A DNA stretch of 64,000 nucleotides from Gordonia mangrovi (lineage in GTDB: Bacteria; Actinomycetota; Actinomycetes; Mycobacteriales; Mycobacteriaceae), in NCBI RefSeq assembly GCF_024734075.1, contig NZ_CP102850.1, positions 1 to 64,000 of the forward strand, written 5' to 3'. The notes beneath the pieces are model-generated. The model was not told the DNA's origin. It did not search any database and saw only the letters and a program-made list of their open reading frames with translations. The translations under genes and the position numbers were made by a program. Positions 8,914 through 18,426 of this stretch are shown in pieces. Each line of letters begins with the position of its first letter. The first letter of the stretch is position 1.

Positions 8914-9864
8914 ATGACGCAAGGCCACCAGATCGTCACCGTGACCGTCAACCCTGCCCTGGACATCCACACGACGGTGCCCGCCGTCGTGGCCACCGAG
9001 AAGATGCGGTGCAGCCGGCCGCACTACGATCCCGGCGGCGGTGGGATCAACGTCGCACGCGCCGCCGCCCGACTCGGCTCGCCGGCGACCGCCGTCATCA
9101 CCAGTGGAGGGCACACCGGAGCGCGAATCGAGACGATGCTGGCGGCCGAGGACATCGCTGTGCATGCCGTCCGGGTGGCCGAGCCCACCAGGGAGTCGTT
9201 CGTCGTGCTCGACGAACCGACGCATGACGAATACCGATTCGTGCTGCCGGGCCCGGCGCTGTCTGCGACCGAACAGGACCGGTGCCTGGCTGCGATCGAC
9301 GACGAGGCTTCGCACGCCCGGTTCTTGGTGGTGAGCGGCAGCCTCCCACCGGGAATGTCGGATGACTTCCTCGGCGACGTGGCCGCCATCGCGCACCGCA
9401 ACGGATGCAAACTGGTGGTCGACACCAGCGCGTCGTTGCCGTTGGTCACCGGCGCTTTCCTGATCAAACCCAGTGTTCGCGAGCTCCGTGAGTCCGTTGA
9501 CGCCGAGTTGGGCGAGACCGGCGAGCAGATCGCGGCGGCACGCGCTCTCATCCGGCGGGGCATCAGTGAGTACGTCGTCGTCTCGCTGGGTGCGGCCGGG
9601 GCTCTGGTGGTGACCGCCGACGACGCGACACCGGTTGCCGGGGTCGAGGTCCCGTCCGGGGTGGGCACCGCGGTCGGAGCCGGCGACAACATGTTGGCCG
9701 GCATCCTCGTCGCACTCGTCCGGGGCGAGTCCTTGGTGGAGGCGGTGCGATACGGCGCCGCGGCGGGGGCGGCGGCGACCCTGACACCGGGTACGGAGCC
9801 GTGCCGGCTCGACGATGTGGAGCGTCTCCACAACCGGACGCGCGGATCAGTCGTGCTCGACTGA
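8914..9864 (+). CDS. pfkB: PfkB-family sugar kinase (probable phosphofructokinase)
   Basis: This 316-residue ribokinase-fold enzyme probably phosphorylates fructose-6-phosphate or fructose-1-phosphate. Visible signatures are [10 protein letters not shown] at 10-19, [15 protein letters not shown] at 41-55 (substrate binding), [11 protein letters not shown], and [16 protein letters not shown] near residue 254. The last holds the anion hole and catalytic aspartate, with Asn where many members have Ser. The N-terminal TVNPALD favours the phosphofructokinase/tagatose kinase branch, as in Rv2029c. It is divergent from the universal stress gene. Its last 18 bases overlap the 3' end of dinB, which is convergent. 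The exact phosphoacceptor is not decided by sequence alone. Confidence 0.85.
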   Translation: MTQGHQIVTVTVNPALDIHTTVPAVVATEKMRCSRPHYDPGGGGINVARAAARLGSPATAVITSGGHTGARIETMLAAEDIAVHAVRVAEPTRESFVVLDEPTHDEYRFVLPGPALSATEQDRCLAAIDDEASHARFLVVSGSLPPGMSDDFLGDVAAIAHRNGCKLVVDTSASLPLVTGAFLIKPSVRELRESVDAELGETGEQIAAARALIRRGISEYVVVSLGAAGALVVTADDATPVAGVEVPSGVGTAVGAGDNMLAGILVALVRGESLVEAVRYGAAAGAAATLTPGTEPCRLDDVERLHNRTRGSVVLD

Positions 9865-11334
9865 CCCGGTCTGTGGCCACGCCAGACTGTCGATCGGGTC
9901 GGCGCGTCGCAGCGCGGCATCGTCGGCCGGGAAGGTCCGGGCGCGACCGGGACCGGTGGCGCGGGTTTCGAACCGGACGGTGACCACACCGTGGCCGCTG
10001 CCCTGCACCCAGCCGTGGCCGTGTTCGAGGTGATACACGTCGGTGCCGGTCTGCCATCCGGCCGGCGGCGCCGACGCGTCGTCTGCGGCCTCACGATCGG
10101 AGACCGGGTCCGCGTTCGCCGCCGGCCCGGCCGCCACGAAGGCCGCCTCCACATCGGCGGTGTCGAATCCATCGGCGGTGACGGCCTCGGCAGGGAGAGC
10201 CTCCTCCAGGTCACCGAACAGCGAGAACTGTTGCACTGCAGTCAGTCCGGAGAATCCGACGCCCACCAACCGGATGGGGCCGACACTGCGCGGGTCCAGC
10301 GCCAGACGCTGGGCCGCGGCGGTGAGCACGCCGAGTTCGGTGGTGGCGGCGGCCAGCGTCGTCGACCGCGTGAGAATGGACATATCGGACCGTCGGAGCT
10401 TGAGGACCACCGTCCGCGCACCCCGGCCATCGGCCAGGAGCCGCCGGTGGGCACCTTCGGCCGCCGTGTCGATCGCCGGGCGGAGTTGGTCGAGGTCCAC
10501 GATATCACGGGCGAAGGTGGACTCCGCGCTGATCTGTTTGGCCGACGCACGTTCGGCGACCGGCCGGTCGTCGATGCCCTGGGCCAGCCGGTGCAGGGCA
10601 GGACCCAGCGTGGCACCCAACACCGAGACCACCTCGAGATCCGACATCACCGCGAAGTCGCCGATCGTCTCGATGCCGAGGCGATGCAGTCGATCACCCG
10701 AGACCGGTCCGATCCCCCACAGCTTGCGCACCGGCAGATCATGCAGAAACGCCAGCTCGCGACTGGGCGGGATCGCCATGACCCCATCGGGCTTCGCCAG
10801 TCCCGAGGCGATTTTCGCGATCTGTTTTCCGCTGCCGAACCCGACCGACGCCGAGATGCCCACGACATCCCGGATGCGGGCGCGCAGGTGTTCGGCGAAG
10901 TCGGTCACGTCGGCGACCGTCGCGCCGGCCAGCTCGCCGGGCTCCCCGAACGCCTCGTCGAACGACAACATCTCGATCACCGGGATCGCGTCGCGCACCA
11001 GCCGGAACACCCGTGCGCTCACGACCCGATACACGCTGCCCCGCGGCGGCAACACCACCGCCCCCGCTCCCACCAGCCGACGGGCCTGGTGCATCGGCAT
11101 CGCCGACCGCGCACCGAATTCCCGGGCCGCATAGCTCGCGCCGGCCACCACCCCTCGCCCGCCGGTGCCGCCGACGAGGACCGGGCGCTCACGCAACGTG
11201 GGCCGCGTCAACTGCTCGACCGACGCGAAGAACGCATCAATGTCGAGATGCATCACCCACCGCGGGCTGCGTTCGGCGTGCTCGTCGCGACCGATCACAT
11301 CGGCAGACCCCGAGGCGGGAGGAACGGCGGACAC
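9847..11334 (-). CDS. dinB: DNA polymerase IV, Y family (mycobacterial DinX type)
   Basis: A translesion polymerase of about 495 residues. The palm begins [14 protein letters not shown], whose aspartates bind metal. MLSFDEAF supplies the second acidic motif. [18 protein letters not shown] and [11 protein letters not shown] mark the thumb and helix-hairpin-helix region, and the little-finger domain follows. After the core lies the extra tail [20 protein letters not shown] seen in M. tuberculosis Rv1537 (DinX). The start is uncertain: GTG 11334 or 11337 gives a 27-28-residue lead-in before MHLDID, while ATG 11253 would start right at that motif. Rv1537 has a short lead-in, so I use 11334. No LexA box was seen near the start. 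A classical beta-clamp motif was not obvious. Confidence 0.88.
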   Translation of the reverse strand: MSAVPPASGSADVIGRDEHAERSPRWVMHLDIDAFFASVEQLTRPTLRERPVLVGGTGGRGVVAGASYAAREFGARSAMPMHQARRLVGAGAVVLPPRGSVYRVVSARVFRLVRDAIPVIEMLSFDEAFGEPGELAGATVADVTDFAEHLRARIRDVVGISASVGFGSGKQIAKIASGLAKPDGVMAIPPSRELAFLHDLPVRKLWGIGPVSGDRLHRLGIETIGDFAVMSDLEVVSVLGATLGPALHRLAQGIDDRPVAERASAKQISAESTFARDIVDLDQLRPAIDTAAEGAHRRLLADGRGARTVVLKLRRSDMSILTRSTTLAAATTELGVLTAAAQRLALDPRSVGPIRLVGVGFSGLTAVQQFSLFGDLEEALPAEAVTADGFDTADVEAAFVAAGPAANADPVSDREAADDASAPPAGWQTGTDVYHLEHGHGWVQGSGHGVVTVRFETRATGPGRARTFPADDAALRRADPIDSLAWPQTGSVEHD

Positions 11335-11371
11335 CACCCCCGCATCGTAGTTCGCGACAGCGCGCCGACCG

Positions 11372-11818
11372 TCAGACGATCTCGAATACCGGCAGGTCAC
11401 CCACATGGGCGGCGAGGGTGGCCTCGTCGGGGTCAGCGCCCATCCCCTCGGGCAGGAATCGCTTGACCTCCCATCCCCATTTGTCGAGGTAGGCGCGGAT
11501 GATCGGGGCGCGGCGCTCGGGCGCGACCTCCACCAACCGGACCGACCGCCGCCGGCGCCCGCGGCGCAACTCGGCGGCATTGTCGACGCGGACATTGCGC
11601 ACCCACTGCGTGGTACCGCGCGGGGCGACGAGATATTCGTGCCCGTCGAAGGGCAGCGGATTGACCGGGACGGTCTGTGGCCTGCCGCTGGTGCGACCGG
11701 TGACGGTCAGCGTCTCGGCCCCGGCGAGATTGACTCCGTGGTCGACGAGCCAGCGGGCGATGCGATTGAACGCGGCATCCATCCCCTGCGGTCCCCGATA
11801 GTGCGATGTGGCGGTCAT
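11372..11818 (-). CDS. Deazaflavin-dependent nitroreductase-family oxidoreductase
   Basis: A 148-residue split-barrel protein of the F420-dependent (DDN-like) family. Characteristic stretches are [18 protein letters not shown] (about 37-54), [18 protein letters not shown] (about 60-77, cofactor-binding loop) and [15 protein letters not shown]. The substrate is unknown. Relatives reduce quinones or nitro compounds with F420H2. The ATG at 11818 follows an AAAGGGAAG ribosome site. The gene is divergent from a TetR regulator, and two copies of one palindromic operator lie between them. The regulator very probably represses this gene and the pair is a self-contained unit. Confidence 0.85.
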   Translation of the reverse strand: MTATSHYRGPQGMDAAFNRIARWLVDHGVNLAGAETLTVTGRTSGRPQTVPVNPLPFDGHEYLVAPRGTTQWVRNVRVDNAAELRRGRRRRSVRLVEVAPERRAPIIRAYLDKWGWEVKRFLPEGMGADPDEATLAAHVGDLPVFEIV

Positions 11819-11843
11819 GGTCTTCCCTTTCCTCTGAAGAATT

Positions 11844-11860
11844 CGAGAGCACTGCTCTCG
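11844..11860. promoter_or_regulatory. TetR-type operator, copy 1 (perfect palindrome)
   Basis: CGAGAGC-ACT-GCTCTCG is a perfect 17-base palindrome 26 bases upstream of the reductase start. Its near copy at 11892-11908 is identical in 15 of 17 positions. Confidence 0.8.
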
Positions 11861-11891
11861 CATCTAGTGTGACCGATGCCGCGCCAAAATA

Positions 11892-11908
11892 CAAGAGCAC
11901 CGCTCTCG
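11892..11908. promoter_or_regulatory. TetR-type operator, copy 2
   Basis: CAAGAGC-ACC-GCTCTCG lies 20 bases upstream of the regulator ATG. It starts 48 bases from copy 1, so each copy sits over the promoter of one of the two divergent genes. Confidence 0.75.
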
Positions 11909-11927
11909 TTTGTGCGAGGATGTTCCC

Positions 11928-12617
11928 ATGCCCAGCGGGACTCGGGCCGCCAATCGCGCGGCCATGGAATCAGAGATCAGACGACTCGGCCGGGAGCACC
12001 TGCGCACGGCCGGCGCCGCCGGACTCTCGTTGCGGGCCATCGCCCGCGATCTGGGGGTGGTGTCCTCGGCGGTCTATCGCTACGTCCCGAGTCGCGACGA
12101 CCTGCTCACGATGCTGCTCGTCGAGGCCTATTCGGACCTCGCGGACCACGTCGAACACTCTGTGTCGACGATCCCGGTCGACCGGTACCGCGAACGACTG
12201 CGGGCCGCCACCCGCGCCCTGCGCACGTGGGCCGTCGACGACCCGTCCCGCTGGGCATTGCTCTACGGCAGCCCGGTTCCCGGCTACGCGGCGCCCGCCG
12301 AACAGACCGTCGGTCCGGGCACCCGGGTGGTGGCGATGCTGATCGGCGAGCTCGCCCGCGCCGAGGCGGCCGGCGCGCTGCGCGTCGACGACGTGGAGGT
12401 GCCCGGGCAACTGTCCGGCGACCTGGTCGCGATCCGCGACGAGTTCGGCGTCGGGTTGTCCGACGCCGGCGCCGTCGTGGCGACGACACTGTGGTCGACC
12501 ACCGTCGGTGCGATCAGCCTCGAGGTGTTCGGGCAGTACGGCGCGGACACATTCAACCACCCGGGCGAATTGTTCGCGGCCATTGTCGGCCGCGCACTGG
12601 CCCCGGTCATCGCGTGA
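11928..12617 (+). CDS. TetR-family transcriptional regulator
   Basis: A 229-residue repressor-type protein. The N-terminal helix-turn-helix covers about residues 14-60, with AAGLSLRAIARDLGVVSSAVYRYVPSR. The C-terminal ligand domain resembles the WHG/TetR_C_33-type domain (LRTWAVDDPSRWALLYGSPVPGY). The ATG at 11928 has GAGGA 7 bases upstream. The divergent reductase gene and two matching palindromes between them make autoregulation and control of that gene the likely role. The inducer is unknown. The gene ends 12 bases from the convergent sigma factor gene. Confidence 0.88.
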   Translation: MPSGTRAANRAAMESEIRRLGREHLRTAGAAGLSLRAIARDLGVVSSAVYRYVPSRDDLLTMLLVEAYSDLADHVEHSVSTIPVDRYRERLRAATRALRTWAVDDPSRWALLYGSPVPGYAAPAEQTVGPGTRVVAMLIGELARAEAAGALRVDDVEVPGQLSGDLVAIRDEFGVGLSDAGAVVATTLWSTTVGAISLEVFGQYGADTFNHPGELFAAIVGRALAPVIA

Positions 12618-12629
12618 GCCACGACAGCC

Positions 12630-13526
12630 TCACCGCGCGATGGGGCGCCGCGTCTCGATGCCGGTGAGTTTGTCGGGGTTGCGGATGGCGAAGATGTTGT
12701 GGATCAGGCCGTGGGACAGCTCGATAACGAACACCCCCTGCAAACGACCCTCGAAGTAGACCCGCATCCCCGGCATGCTGTTGACGATCGCGGGCTCCAC
12801 CCGGAGGTCCGGGTATCTCGTCCCCACCCGGGTGAAACCGGACAGCAATCGCGAGACGGCGAGCGCTCCCCGGATCGGCCTGCGCACCGCGCTCGCCTTG
12901 CCGTCGGAGTCCGCGGTGAACACCACATCCGGTGCGAGCATCGCCATCAGCGTCTCGACCTGTCCCGACGACGCGGCCGCGAGGAACGCCTCGGTCACCT
13001 CGGCGGCCCGCGCATCGTCGACCGGCTCGAACCGGGGACGACGGGCGTGCACATGAGCGCGGGCGCGGTGCGCCGTCTGACGCACCGACGCCGCGGATCT
13101 GCCGATCATCTCGGCGATCTCGTCATGCGCGAACCCGAACACCTCCCGTAGGACGAACACCGCACGTTCGTCGGGCCCCAGACTCTCCAGCACCACGAGC
13201 ATCGCCGTGGAGACCGACTCGGCGAGGACCATGTCATCCGACGCGTCCCGCTCATCGAGCAGGATCGGCTCCGGCAACCACGGACCGATGTACTGCTCCC
13301 GTCGTCGCGACGACGAGCGCAGCGCGTTGAGCGCCTGCCGCGTCACGATCTTCGCCAGGTACGACTTGGTGTCGAGCACCGTGGCGAGGTCCACGTCGGC
13401 CCACCGCAGGTAGCTCTCCTGCAGCACGTCGTCGGCGTCGGTCGCCGAACCGAGGATCTCGTAGGCCACGGTGAACAACAGTGGGCGCAGCTCGGTGAAG
13501 CGGTCGGCGTGGGTCTCGGCGGTCAT
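12630..13526 (-). CDS. sigJ: ECF41-type RNA polymerase sigma factor (SigJ-like) with SnoaL-like C-terminal domain
   Basis: A 298-residue extracytoplasmic-function sigma factor. Region 2 (about 8-75) has LFTVAYEILGSATDADDVLQESYLRW. Region 4 (about 108-165) has LGPDERAVFVLREVFGFAHDEIAEMIGRSAASVRQ. A C-terminal SnoaL/NTF2-like domain (about 178-290) takes the place of a separate anti-sigma factor. The ECF41 marks are visible: DSDGKASA, a variant of DGGGK, and the terminal NPDKL. The ATG overlaps the stop of the upstream flavoprotein by 4 bases (ATGA), so both are one transcript. ECF41 genes are usually linked to an oxidoreductase, epimerase or decarboxylase gene, as here. Autoregulation is supported by the promoter at 14769-14795. 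Confidence 0.88.
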   Translation of the reverse strand: MTAETHADRFTELRPLLFTVAYEILGSATDADDVLQESYLRWADVDLATVLDTKSYLAKIVTRQALNALRSSSRRREQYIGPWLPEPILLDERDASDDMVLAESVSTAMLVVLESLGPDERAVFVLREVFGFAHDEIAEMIGRSAASVRQTAHRARAHVHARRPRFEPVDDARAAEVTEAFLAAASSGQVETLMAMLAPDVVFTADSDGKASAVRRPIRGALAVSRLLSGFTRVGTRYPDLRVEPAIVNSMPGMRVYFEGRLQGVFVIELSHGLIHNIFAIRNPDKLTGIETRRPIAR

Positions 13527-14734
13527 CGGCCCCGCTCGCCCCCGACAGCTGCACCCCCGATGGCCTCGGCGATCTGCCGCGGCCGGCCCATCGTCGGCGT
13601 CACGCCGGGCCGACGTGCCTCCATCCGCAATCCCCAGATCACGCTGCGGCAGACGACCTCTTTGATCGTCGCCCCGGCACGTCCGGTGATCACCCAGTCG
13701 AGCGGACTGTCGTCCCGATGGGTCGGTTGCACCGTGGAGCCGTGCCGGCCGAGCGAGGTGCACTGTCCGAGGAACGCGACCGCCACCGGCGCAGCCTCGA
13801 CGCCGCTCAGGTGCGCGCGGACCGTGTCGGCCGCCTGCGGGCCGAGCTGATTGGCGGCCTGGCAGCTCATCCGGAAGGCCGACCCCGACAGCGCGACCGC
13901 ATCACCGGCCCCCACGATCCGTGGATCGTCGACGCTGGTGAGGGTTTCATCGGTGACCAGGCGTCCGATGGGGTCGGTGGTGAGCCCGCTGACCGCAGCG
14001 AGATCGGGCACCGAGAACCCTGCGGCGATGATGGTCGCCGCACTGTCCAGCGTCAGCTCTCCATCGGCTCCGGCGACCGTGACCGTGTCGGGACCGATGA
14101 CGTGCACGCGGTGACCCTCGAGAATCTCGACACCGAGTTTGTCCAGCCGCCGACGAGTGGCACGCCGGGCGCGCTCGCCGAACGTGGGCGCCACCGCGCC
14201 GCGGCACACCAGCCGCACCGACCGGCCGGCCTCGGCCAGTTCGGTCGCCATCTCGAGGCCGGTGAGGCCACCGCCCACCACCGTGATCGGTGCCGCCGGC
14301 GCCACCTCTGCCAGGTGTTCCCGGAGTCGTTGCGCGGCTTCCCATTCCGCGATCGGGAAGCCGTACTCGGCGCCCCCCGGAATGGGCTCCACCGGCTGCG
14401 ACGTCGAACCGACCGCGTACACCAGGTGGTCGTACGGCAGGGTCTGACCCGACGCCAATTCGACGTGTCCGGCCGCGGGGTCGATGCGGGTCGCGGTGTC
14501 GACGACCAACCGGACGCCGGCGCCGAGCACCTCGGCGTACTCGTGTTCGGCGATCCCGGTGCCGGTGACCCACTGGTGCAGTCGAATCCGATGGACGAAT
14601 CGCGGACGCGGATTGACCAACACCACGTCGGCGGTGTCGTCACCGGCCGTCGTCAGGGCCCCGAGCCGGTTGGCCGCCATCGTTCCGGCGTAGCCGCCGC
14701 CGAGGACGACGATCTGTGCACGTCTGGTGTTCAT
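13523..14734 (-). CDS. FAD/NAD(P)-dependent oxidoreductase (NDH-2-like) coupled to the ECF41 sigma factor
   Basis: A 403-residue two-dinucleotide-fold flavoprotein. The FAD-binding GxGxxG is VVLGGGYAGTMAANRLG (about 9-25). The NAD(P)-binding motif is ITVVGGGLTGLEMATELAEAG, near residue 150. IVGAGDAVAL near 285 is the second FAD motif. A C-terminal membrane anchor is not evident. The fold resembles type II NADH dehydrogenases and related quinone or carotenoid-type reductases. The electron acceptor is unknown. The ATG at 14734 has GAGAGGAGC upstream. Its stop overlaps the sigma factor start, and it is probably the main target of that sigma factor. Confidence 0.82.
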   Translation of the reverse strand: MNTRRAQIVVLGGGYAGTMAANRLGALTTAGDDTADVVLVNPRPRFVHRIRLHQWVTGTGIAEHEYAEVLGAGVRLVVDTATRIDPAAGHVELASGQTLPYDHLVYAVGSTSQPVEPIPGGAEYGFPIAEWEAAQRLREHLAEVAPAAPITVVGGGLTGLEMATELAEAGRSVRLVCRGAVAPTFGERARRATRRRLDKLGVEILEGHRVHVIGPDTVTVAGADGELTLDSAATIIAAGFSVPDLAAVSGLTTDPIGRLVTDETLTSVDDPRIVGAGDAVALSGSAFRMSCQAANQLGPQAADTVRAHLSGVEAAPVAVAFLGQCTSLGRHGSTVQPTHRDDSPLDWVITGRAGATIKEVVCRSVIWGLRMEARRPGVTPTMGRPRQIAEAIGGAAVGGERGR

Positions 14735-14768
14735 GGTTGCTCCTCTCGAAAAGGTGGACAACCCCTGA

Positions 14769-14795
14769 GACACCGTACGTCCGCCGGGTGTGACA
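14769..14795 (-). promoter_or_regulatory. ECF41-type promoter
   Basis: On the minus strand TGTCACA (14789-14795) is followed after 16 bases by TGTC (14769-14772), 34 bases before the flavoprotein ATG. As I recall it, the ECF41 target consensus is TGTCACA with CGTC about 16 bases on. This is one mismatch from it, and fits autoregulation by the sigma factor encoded second in the operon. Confidence 0.6.
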
Positions 14796-14798
14796 GAA

Positions 14799-14814
14799 CG
14801 TGATGTAGATCACA
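14799..14814. promoter_or_regulatory. CRP/GlxR-like palindrome
   Basis: Read on the minus strand, TGTGATCTACATCACG fits the GlxR/CRP consensus TGTGANNTANNTCACA at every fixed base but the last. It lies 3 bases upstream of the -35 of the ECF41 promoter and just past the end of ileS, so it could add cAMP control to the flavoprotein/sigma operon. Confidence 0.5.
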
Positions 14815-14820
14815 TATTGG

Positions 14821-17800
14821 TCAGGCGGACACCTTCGCGACATCAGCGGTCACGCCGTCGCCGAGTTCGATGGCACCGGCCGGTTGGTCCCCGTCGGCCT
14901 CGACCACGTCGAAGGTCACCGCCAGCACCTCACCCGCGATCAATCCGGCGTGCGCGGTTGCCCACGCCACCCGCTGCGCCGGCACCACCAATCGCACGAC
15001 GATGCGGTCGGAGACATCGAGTGCCAGGTTCCGCCGGGCATCTTGCAGTTCGCGGATGCGGTCCTTGGCCCAGCCCTCGGCCTCGAGTTCCGGCGTGACG
15101 GCGGTATCCAGGACGACCAGCCCCCGTCCGCCGGGCAACTCGGCGGTCGAATCGGGTTCCACCGCCACCAGCCGCCGCGTGTACTCGCCGTCGCGTAGTT
15201 CGATACCGCCGGCGATGACGACCTCGGTTCCGTCGGCGCCTGCACCGACCGTCCAATCCCCGCTCTTGACGGCCTTGATGGCGGCCTGGACATCCTTGCC
15301 CAGGCGCGGTCCGGCGGCGCGCGCGTTGACCGCGATCTCGTAGCGCCCGTAGGCATCCGCGTCCGTGGCCAGTGACACCGACTTCACGTTCATCTCGTCG
15401 GCGATCAGGTCCCGATACGGCGTGAGCTGTTCGGCCGTCGGCGACGCGACGGTCAGACCCGGTAGCGGCAACCGCACTCGCAGTTTGTTGGCCTTGCGCA
15501 CGCTGGATGCGACCGAGCAGACCTCCTGCACCTCATCCATGGCCGCTACCAATGCGGTGTCCGCGGGCAGGTCGTCGGCCGCGGGCCAGTCGGTCAGGTG
15601 CACCGACCGTCCGCCGGTCAGTCCGCGCCAGATCGCCTCGGTGGCCAGCGGTAGCAGCGGAGCGGCCAGGCGAGCGGCCACCTCCAGCACCGTGTAGAGG
15701 GTGTCGAACGCGTCCGGATCGTCGTCCTGCCCGGCCCAGAACCGAGCCCGGGAGCGGCGTACGTACCAGTTGGTCAACGACTCGACGAACTCCCGGAACG
15801 CCTCGCAGGCACCGGCGATGTCGAAGGTGTCGAGTGCCTCGGTCATCGTGTCCCGGGTGACCGCGAGCTTGGCCAGGATGTAGCGGTCGAGGACGTGCGT
15901 GGAGTCGGTCCGCCACGTCGCGGGTCGCTCGGCGTAGAGCTGCAGGAAGCTGTAGGCGTTCCACAACGGCAGTAGCGCCTGCCGAACTCCTTCCCGGATA
16001 CCGCGTTCGGTGACCACGAGGTTGCCACCACGCAGCACCGGGGATGCCATCAGGAACCAGCGCATGGCATCGGAGCCGTCGCGATCGAACACCTCGTTGA
16101 CGTCGGGGTAGTTGCGCTTGGACTTCGACATCTTCTGACCGTCGTCGCCGAGCACGATCCCGTGGGCGATGACGCTCTTGAACGCCGGTCGGTCGAACAG
16201 TGCGGTGGCCAGCACGTGCAGGTTGTAGAACCAGCCGCGACTCTGCCCGTTGTACTCGACGATGAAGTCGCCCGGGTTGTGCGGCACATCGCCCGAGTCG
16301 CTGTTGCCGTCGAACCAGTCGGCGTTCTCGAACGGATAGTGCACCTGCGCGAACGGCATCGATCCCGACTCGAACCAGCAGTCGAACACCTCCGGCACCC
16401 GGCGCATGGTGGAATTCCCGGTCGGGTCATCGGGATTGGGACGCGTCAGCTCGTCGATGTAGGGCCGGTGCAGATTGTCCGGCCGGACGCCGAAGTCACG
16501 TTCGAGCTCGTCGAGGGAACCGTAGACGTCGGTGCGCGGGTGCTCCGGGTCGTCGGAAATCCACACCGGGATCGGCGCACCCCAGAAGCGATTCCGGCTG
16601 ATGTTCCAGTCACGCGCCCCTTCGAGCCACTTGCCGAACTGGCCGTCCCGGATGTGTTCGGGCGACCAGGTGATCTGCTTGTTCAGCTCGAGCATCCGCT
16701 CCTTGATCGGGGTCACGGCGACGAACCATGACGGAACGGCCATGTAGATCAACGGCTTTCCCGATCGCCACGAATGGGGATAGGAGTGCTCGATGGTGTC
16801 GTGCCGCAGGATCTTGCCGATGGCCTTCAGATCCTTGATGATCGCCGGATTGGCGTCGAACACCATCTGGCCCTCATAGGGCGGCACCTGCGCGGTGAAC
16901 CGGCCGCCCGGATCCAGCGGCTGCACGACCTCGATGCCGTTGGCCATCGCGAGGTCCATGTCCTCCTCGCCGAACGCCGGCGCGAGGTGGACGACGCCGG
17001 TGCCGCTGTCGGTGGTCACGTAGTCACCGAGCAGCACCCGGTGCGCGTTGGGATGACCGACGAAGAAGTCGAATGGCGGCAGATAGGACATTCCCTCCAG
17101 ATCCGCGCCGCCGTAGCTGCCGAGGATCTCGGGCTCGACGATCTCCTTGGCATAGCCGGCCAGCAGCGCCTTCGCGAGCAGGTACTCCTGGCCGTCGGCC
17201 GCACGGACGTGCACGTACTCGACATCCGGGTTGACCGCGATCGCCAGGTTGGACGGCAGCGTCCACGGCGTGGTGGTCCAGATCAGTGCGTTGACGCCGT
17301 CGAGTTCGGGGTGGGCATCGGTGCCGACGAGCGGCATCCGCACGGTGACGGCCGGGTCCTGACGCATCCGGTAGGCGTCGTCGAGCTTGGACTCCTGGTT
17401 GCTCAGTGGCGTCTGCTCGTACCAGCTGTAGGGCAGCACCCGATAGCCCTGGTAGACCAGACCCTTGTCGTGGAGACGTTTGAACGCCCACATGACCGAC
17501 TCCATGAAGTCCAGATCGAGCGTCTTGTAGTCGTTGTCGAAGTCCACCCACCGGGCCTGGCGGGTGACGTAGTCGCGCCACTCACCGGTGTAGCGCAGCA
17601 CCGAGTCACGGCAATAGTCGTTGAACTTCTCCATGCCCATCGACTCGATCTGCGATTTGTCGGTGATGCCGAGCTGACGCTCCGCCTCGAGTTCGGCGGG
17701 CAGACCGTGGGTGTCCCAACCGAAGCGACGCTCCACCCGCTTGCCGCGCATCGTCTGGTACCGCGGTACCAGGTCCTTGACGTAACCGGTGAGCAGATGC

Positions 17801-18045
17801 CCGTAGTGCGGCAGGCCGTTGGCGAACGGCGGGCCGTCGTAGAAGACGAACTCCTCGGCGTCGGCCCGGTTCTCGATGGAAGCGGCGAAGGTGTCGTCGT
17901 CGGCCCAGTAGGCCAGGACGTGTTGCTCGACGTCCGGGAAGGACGGAGCGCTGCGACCGCCGCCGGCGGTCATGTCGACCACGGGATAGACGCGCCCCTC
18001 GGCGGACTGCTCGTTCGCAGCGTCGGGCTGGGCGGTGTCGGCCAT
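14821..18045 (-). CDS. ileS: Isoleucyl-tRNA synthetase
   Basis: A class I synthetase that charges tRNA-Ile. It has 1074 residues, the length of the eukaryote-like, mupirocin-tolerant form usual in mycobacteria. HYGH at about 80-83 is the HIGH motif and KMSKS lies at about 637-641. The editing domain lies between them ([18 protein letters not shown]). The anticodon-binding domain and a C-terminal extension follow. The ATG at 18045 has GAGGAGAAG upstream. The leader contains a T-box, so expression should respond to uncharged tRNA-Ile. In corynebacteria ileS also follows the wag31 region, while M. tuberculosis has the two apart, so this placement looks ancestral. Confidence 0.97.
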   Translation of the reverse strand: MADTAQPDAANEQSAEGRVYPVVDMTAGGGRSAPSFPDVEQHVLAYWADDDTFAASIENRADAEEFVFYDGPPFANGLPHYGHLLTGYVKDLVPRYQTMRGKRVERRFGWDTHGLPAELEAERQLGITDKSQIESMGMEKFNDYCRDSVLRYTGEWRDYVTRQARWVDFDNDYKTLDLDFMESVMWAFKRLHDKGLVYQGYRVLPYSWYEQTPLSNQESKLDDAYRMRQDPAVTVRMPLVGTDAHPELDGVNALIWTTTPWTLPSNLAIAVNPDVEYVHVRAADGQEYLLAKALLAGYAKEIVEPEILGSYGGADLEGMSYLPPFDFFVGHPNAHRVLLGDYVTTDSGTGVVHLAPAFGEEDMDLAMANGIEVVQPLDPGGRFTAQVPPYEGQMVFDANPAIIKDLKAIGKILRHDTIEHSYPHSWRSGKPLIYMAVPSWFVAVTPIKERMLELNKQITWSPEHIRDGQFGKWLEGARDWNISRNRFWGAPIPVWISDDPEHPRTDVYGSLDELERDFGVRPDNLHRPYIDELTRPNPDDPTGNSTMRRVPEVFDCWFESGSMPFAQVHYPFENADWFDGNSDSGDVPHNPGDFIVEYNGQSRGWFYNLHVLATALFDRPAFKSVIAHGIVLGDDGQKMSKSKRNYPDVNEVFDRDGSDAMRWFLMASPVLRGGNLVVTERGIREGVRQALLPLWNAYSFLQLYAERPATWRTDSTHVLDRYILAKLAVTRDTMTEALDTFDIAGACEAFREFVESLTNWYVRRSRARFWAGQDDDPDAFDTLYTVLEVAARLAAPLLPLATEAIWRGLTGGRSVHLTDWPAADDLPADTALVAAMDEVQEVCSVASSVRKANKLRVRLPLPGLTVASPTAEQLTPYRDLIADEMNVKSVSLATDADAYGRYEIAVNARAAGPRLGKDVQAAIKAVKSGDWTVGAGADGTEVVIAGGIELRDGEYTRRLVAVEPDSTAELPGGRGLVVLDTAVTPELEAEGWAKDRIRELQDARRNLALDVSDRIVVRLVVPAQRVAWATAHAGLIAGEVLAVTFDVVEADGDQPAGAIELGDGVTADVAKVSA

Positions 18046-18057
18046 TGTGCTTCTCCT

Positions 18058-18322
18058 CGTGCCTGGCATGTGCGCAACTGCTCTGGCACGGGGACGCTCA
18101 TCGGCTGATTCGACGATCACCCGATCTGCGCGGTACCACCCCGCTTGCGGCGATCGGCTCACTGAACCGATCGCCACCACTCTCCGGCCCGCACGGCGTG
18201 CGAGCCCACGGCTGTCACGGGCCGCACCCGCCCGGTTCTACTGAGGCGACACCGTGTCGAGTGCCGATCCCGTTCTTCCGGGTGCTCCCCGGTGATGGCC
18301 GGATCCACGCAGCAACGAGTGT
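18058..18322 (-). promoter_or_regulatory. T-box riboswitch in the ileS leader, actinobacterial short-Stem-I type
   Basis: On the minus strand the conserved T-box core GGGGTGGTACCGCG lies at 18129-18142. Just before it is a strong hairpin with arms GCGATCGG and CCGATCGC (18150-18174). Further upstream a compact Stem I contains GGCCATCACCGGGGAGC, with ATC (18294-18296) as the isoleucine specifier, then the GGAAGAACGG segment. No poly-U terminator follows the core. Instead the ribosome site and the ATG of ileS lie about 85 bases downstream, near arms CGTGCC and GGCACG. This fits a translational switch that frees the ribosome site when uncharged tRNA-Ile binds. The rest of the 380-base gap, 18323-18426, shows nothing further. 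Confidence 0.88.
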
Positions 18323-18426
18323 AGCCCGCGGCATGCCGCCCGGACCAATCGCTTGCCCCACGCCCGCCACCGGCGAGTGAGAAAGCGACCGGAAGTCACC
18401 GGTGGAACCGCATGGCTCCCGAGGGG

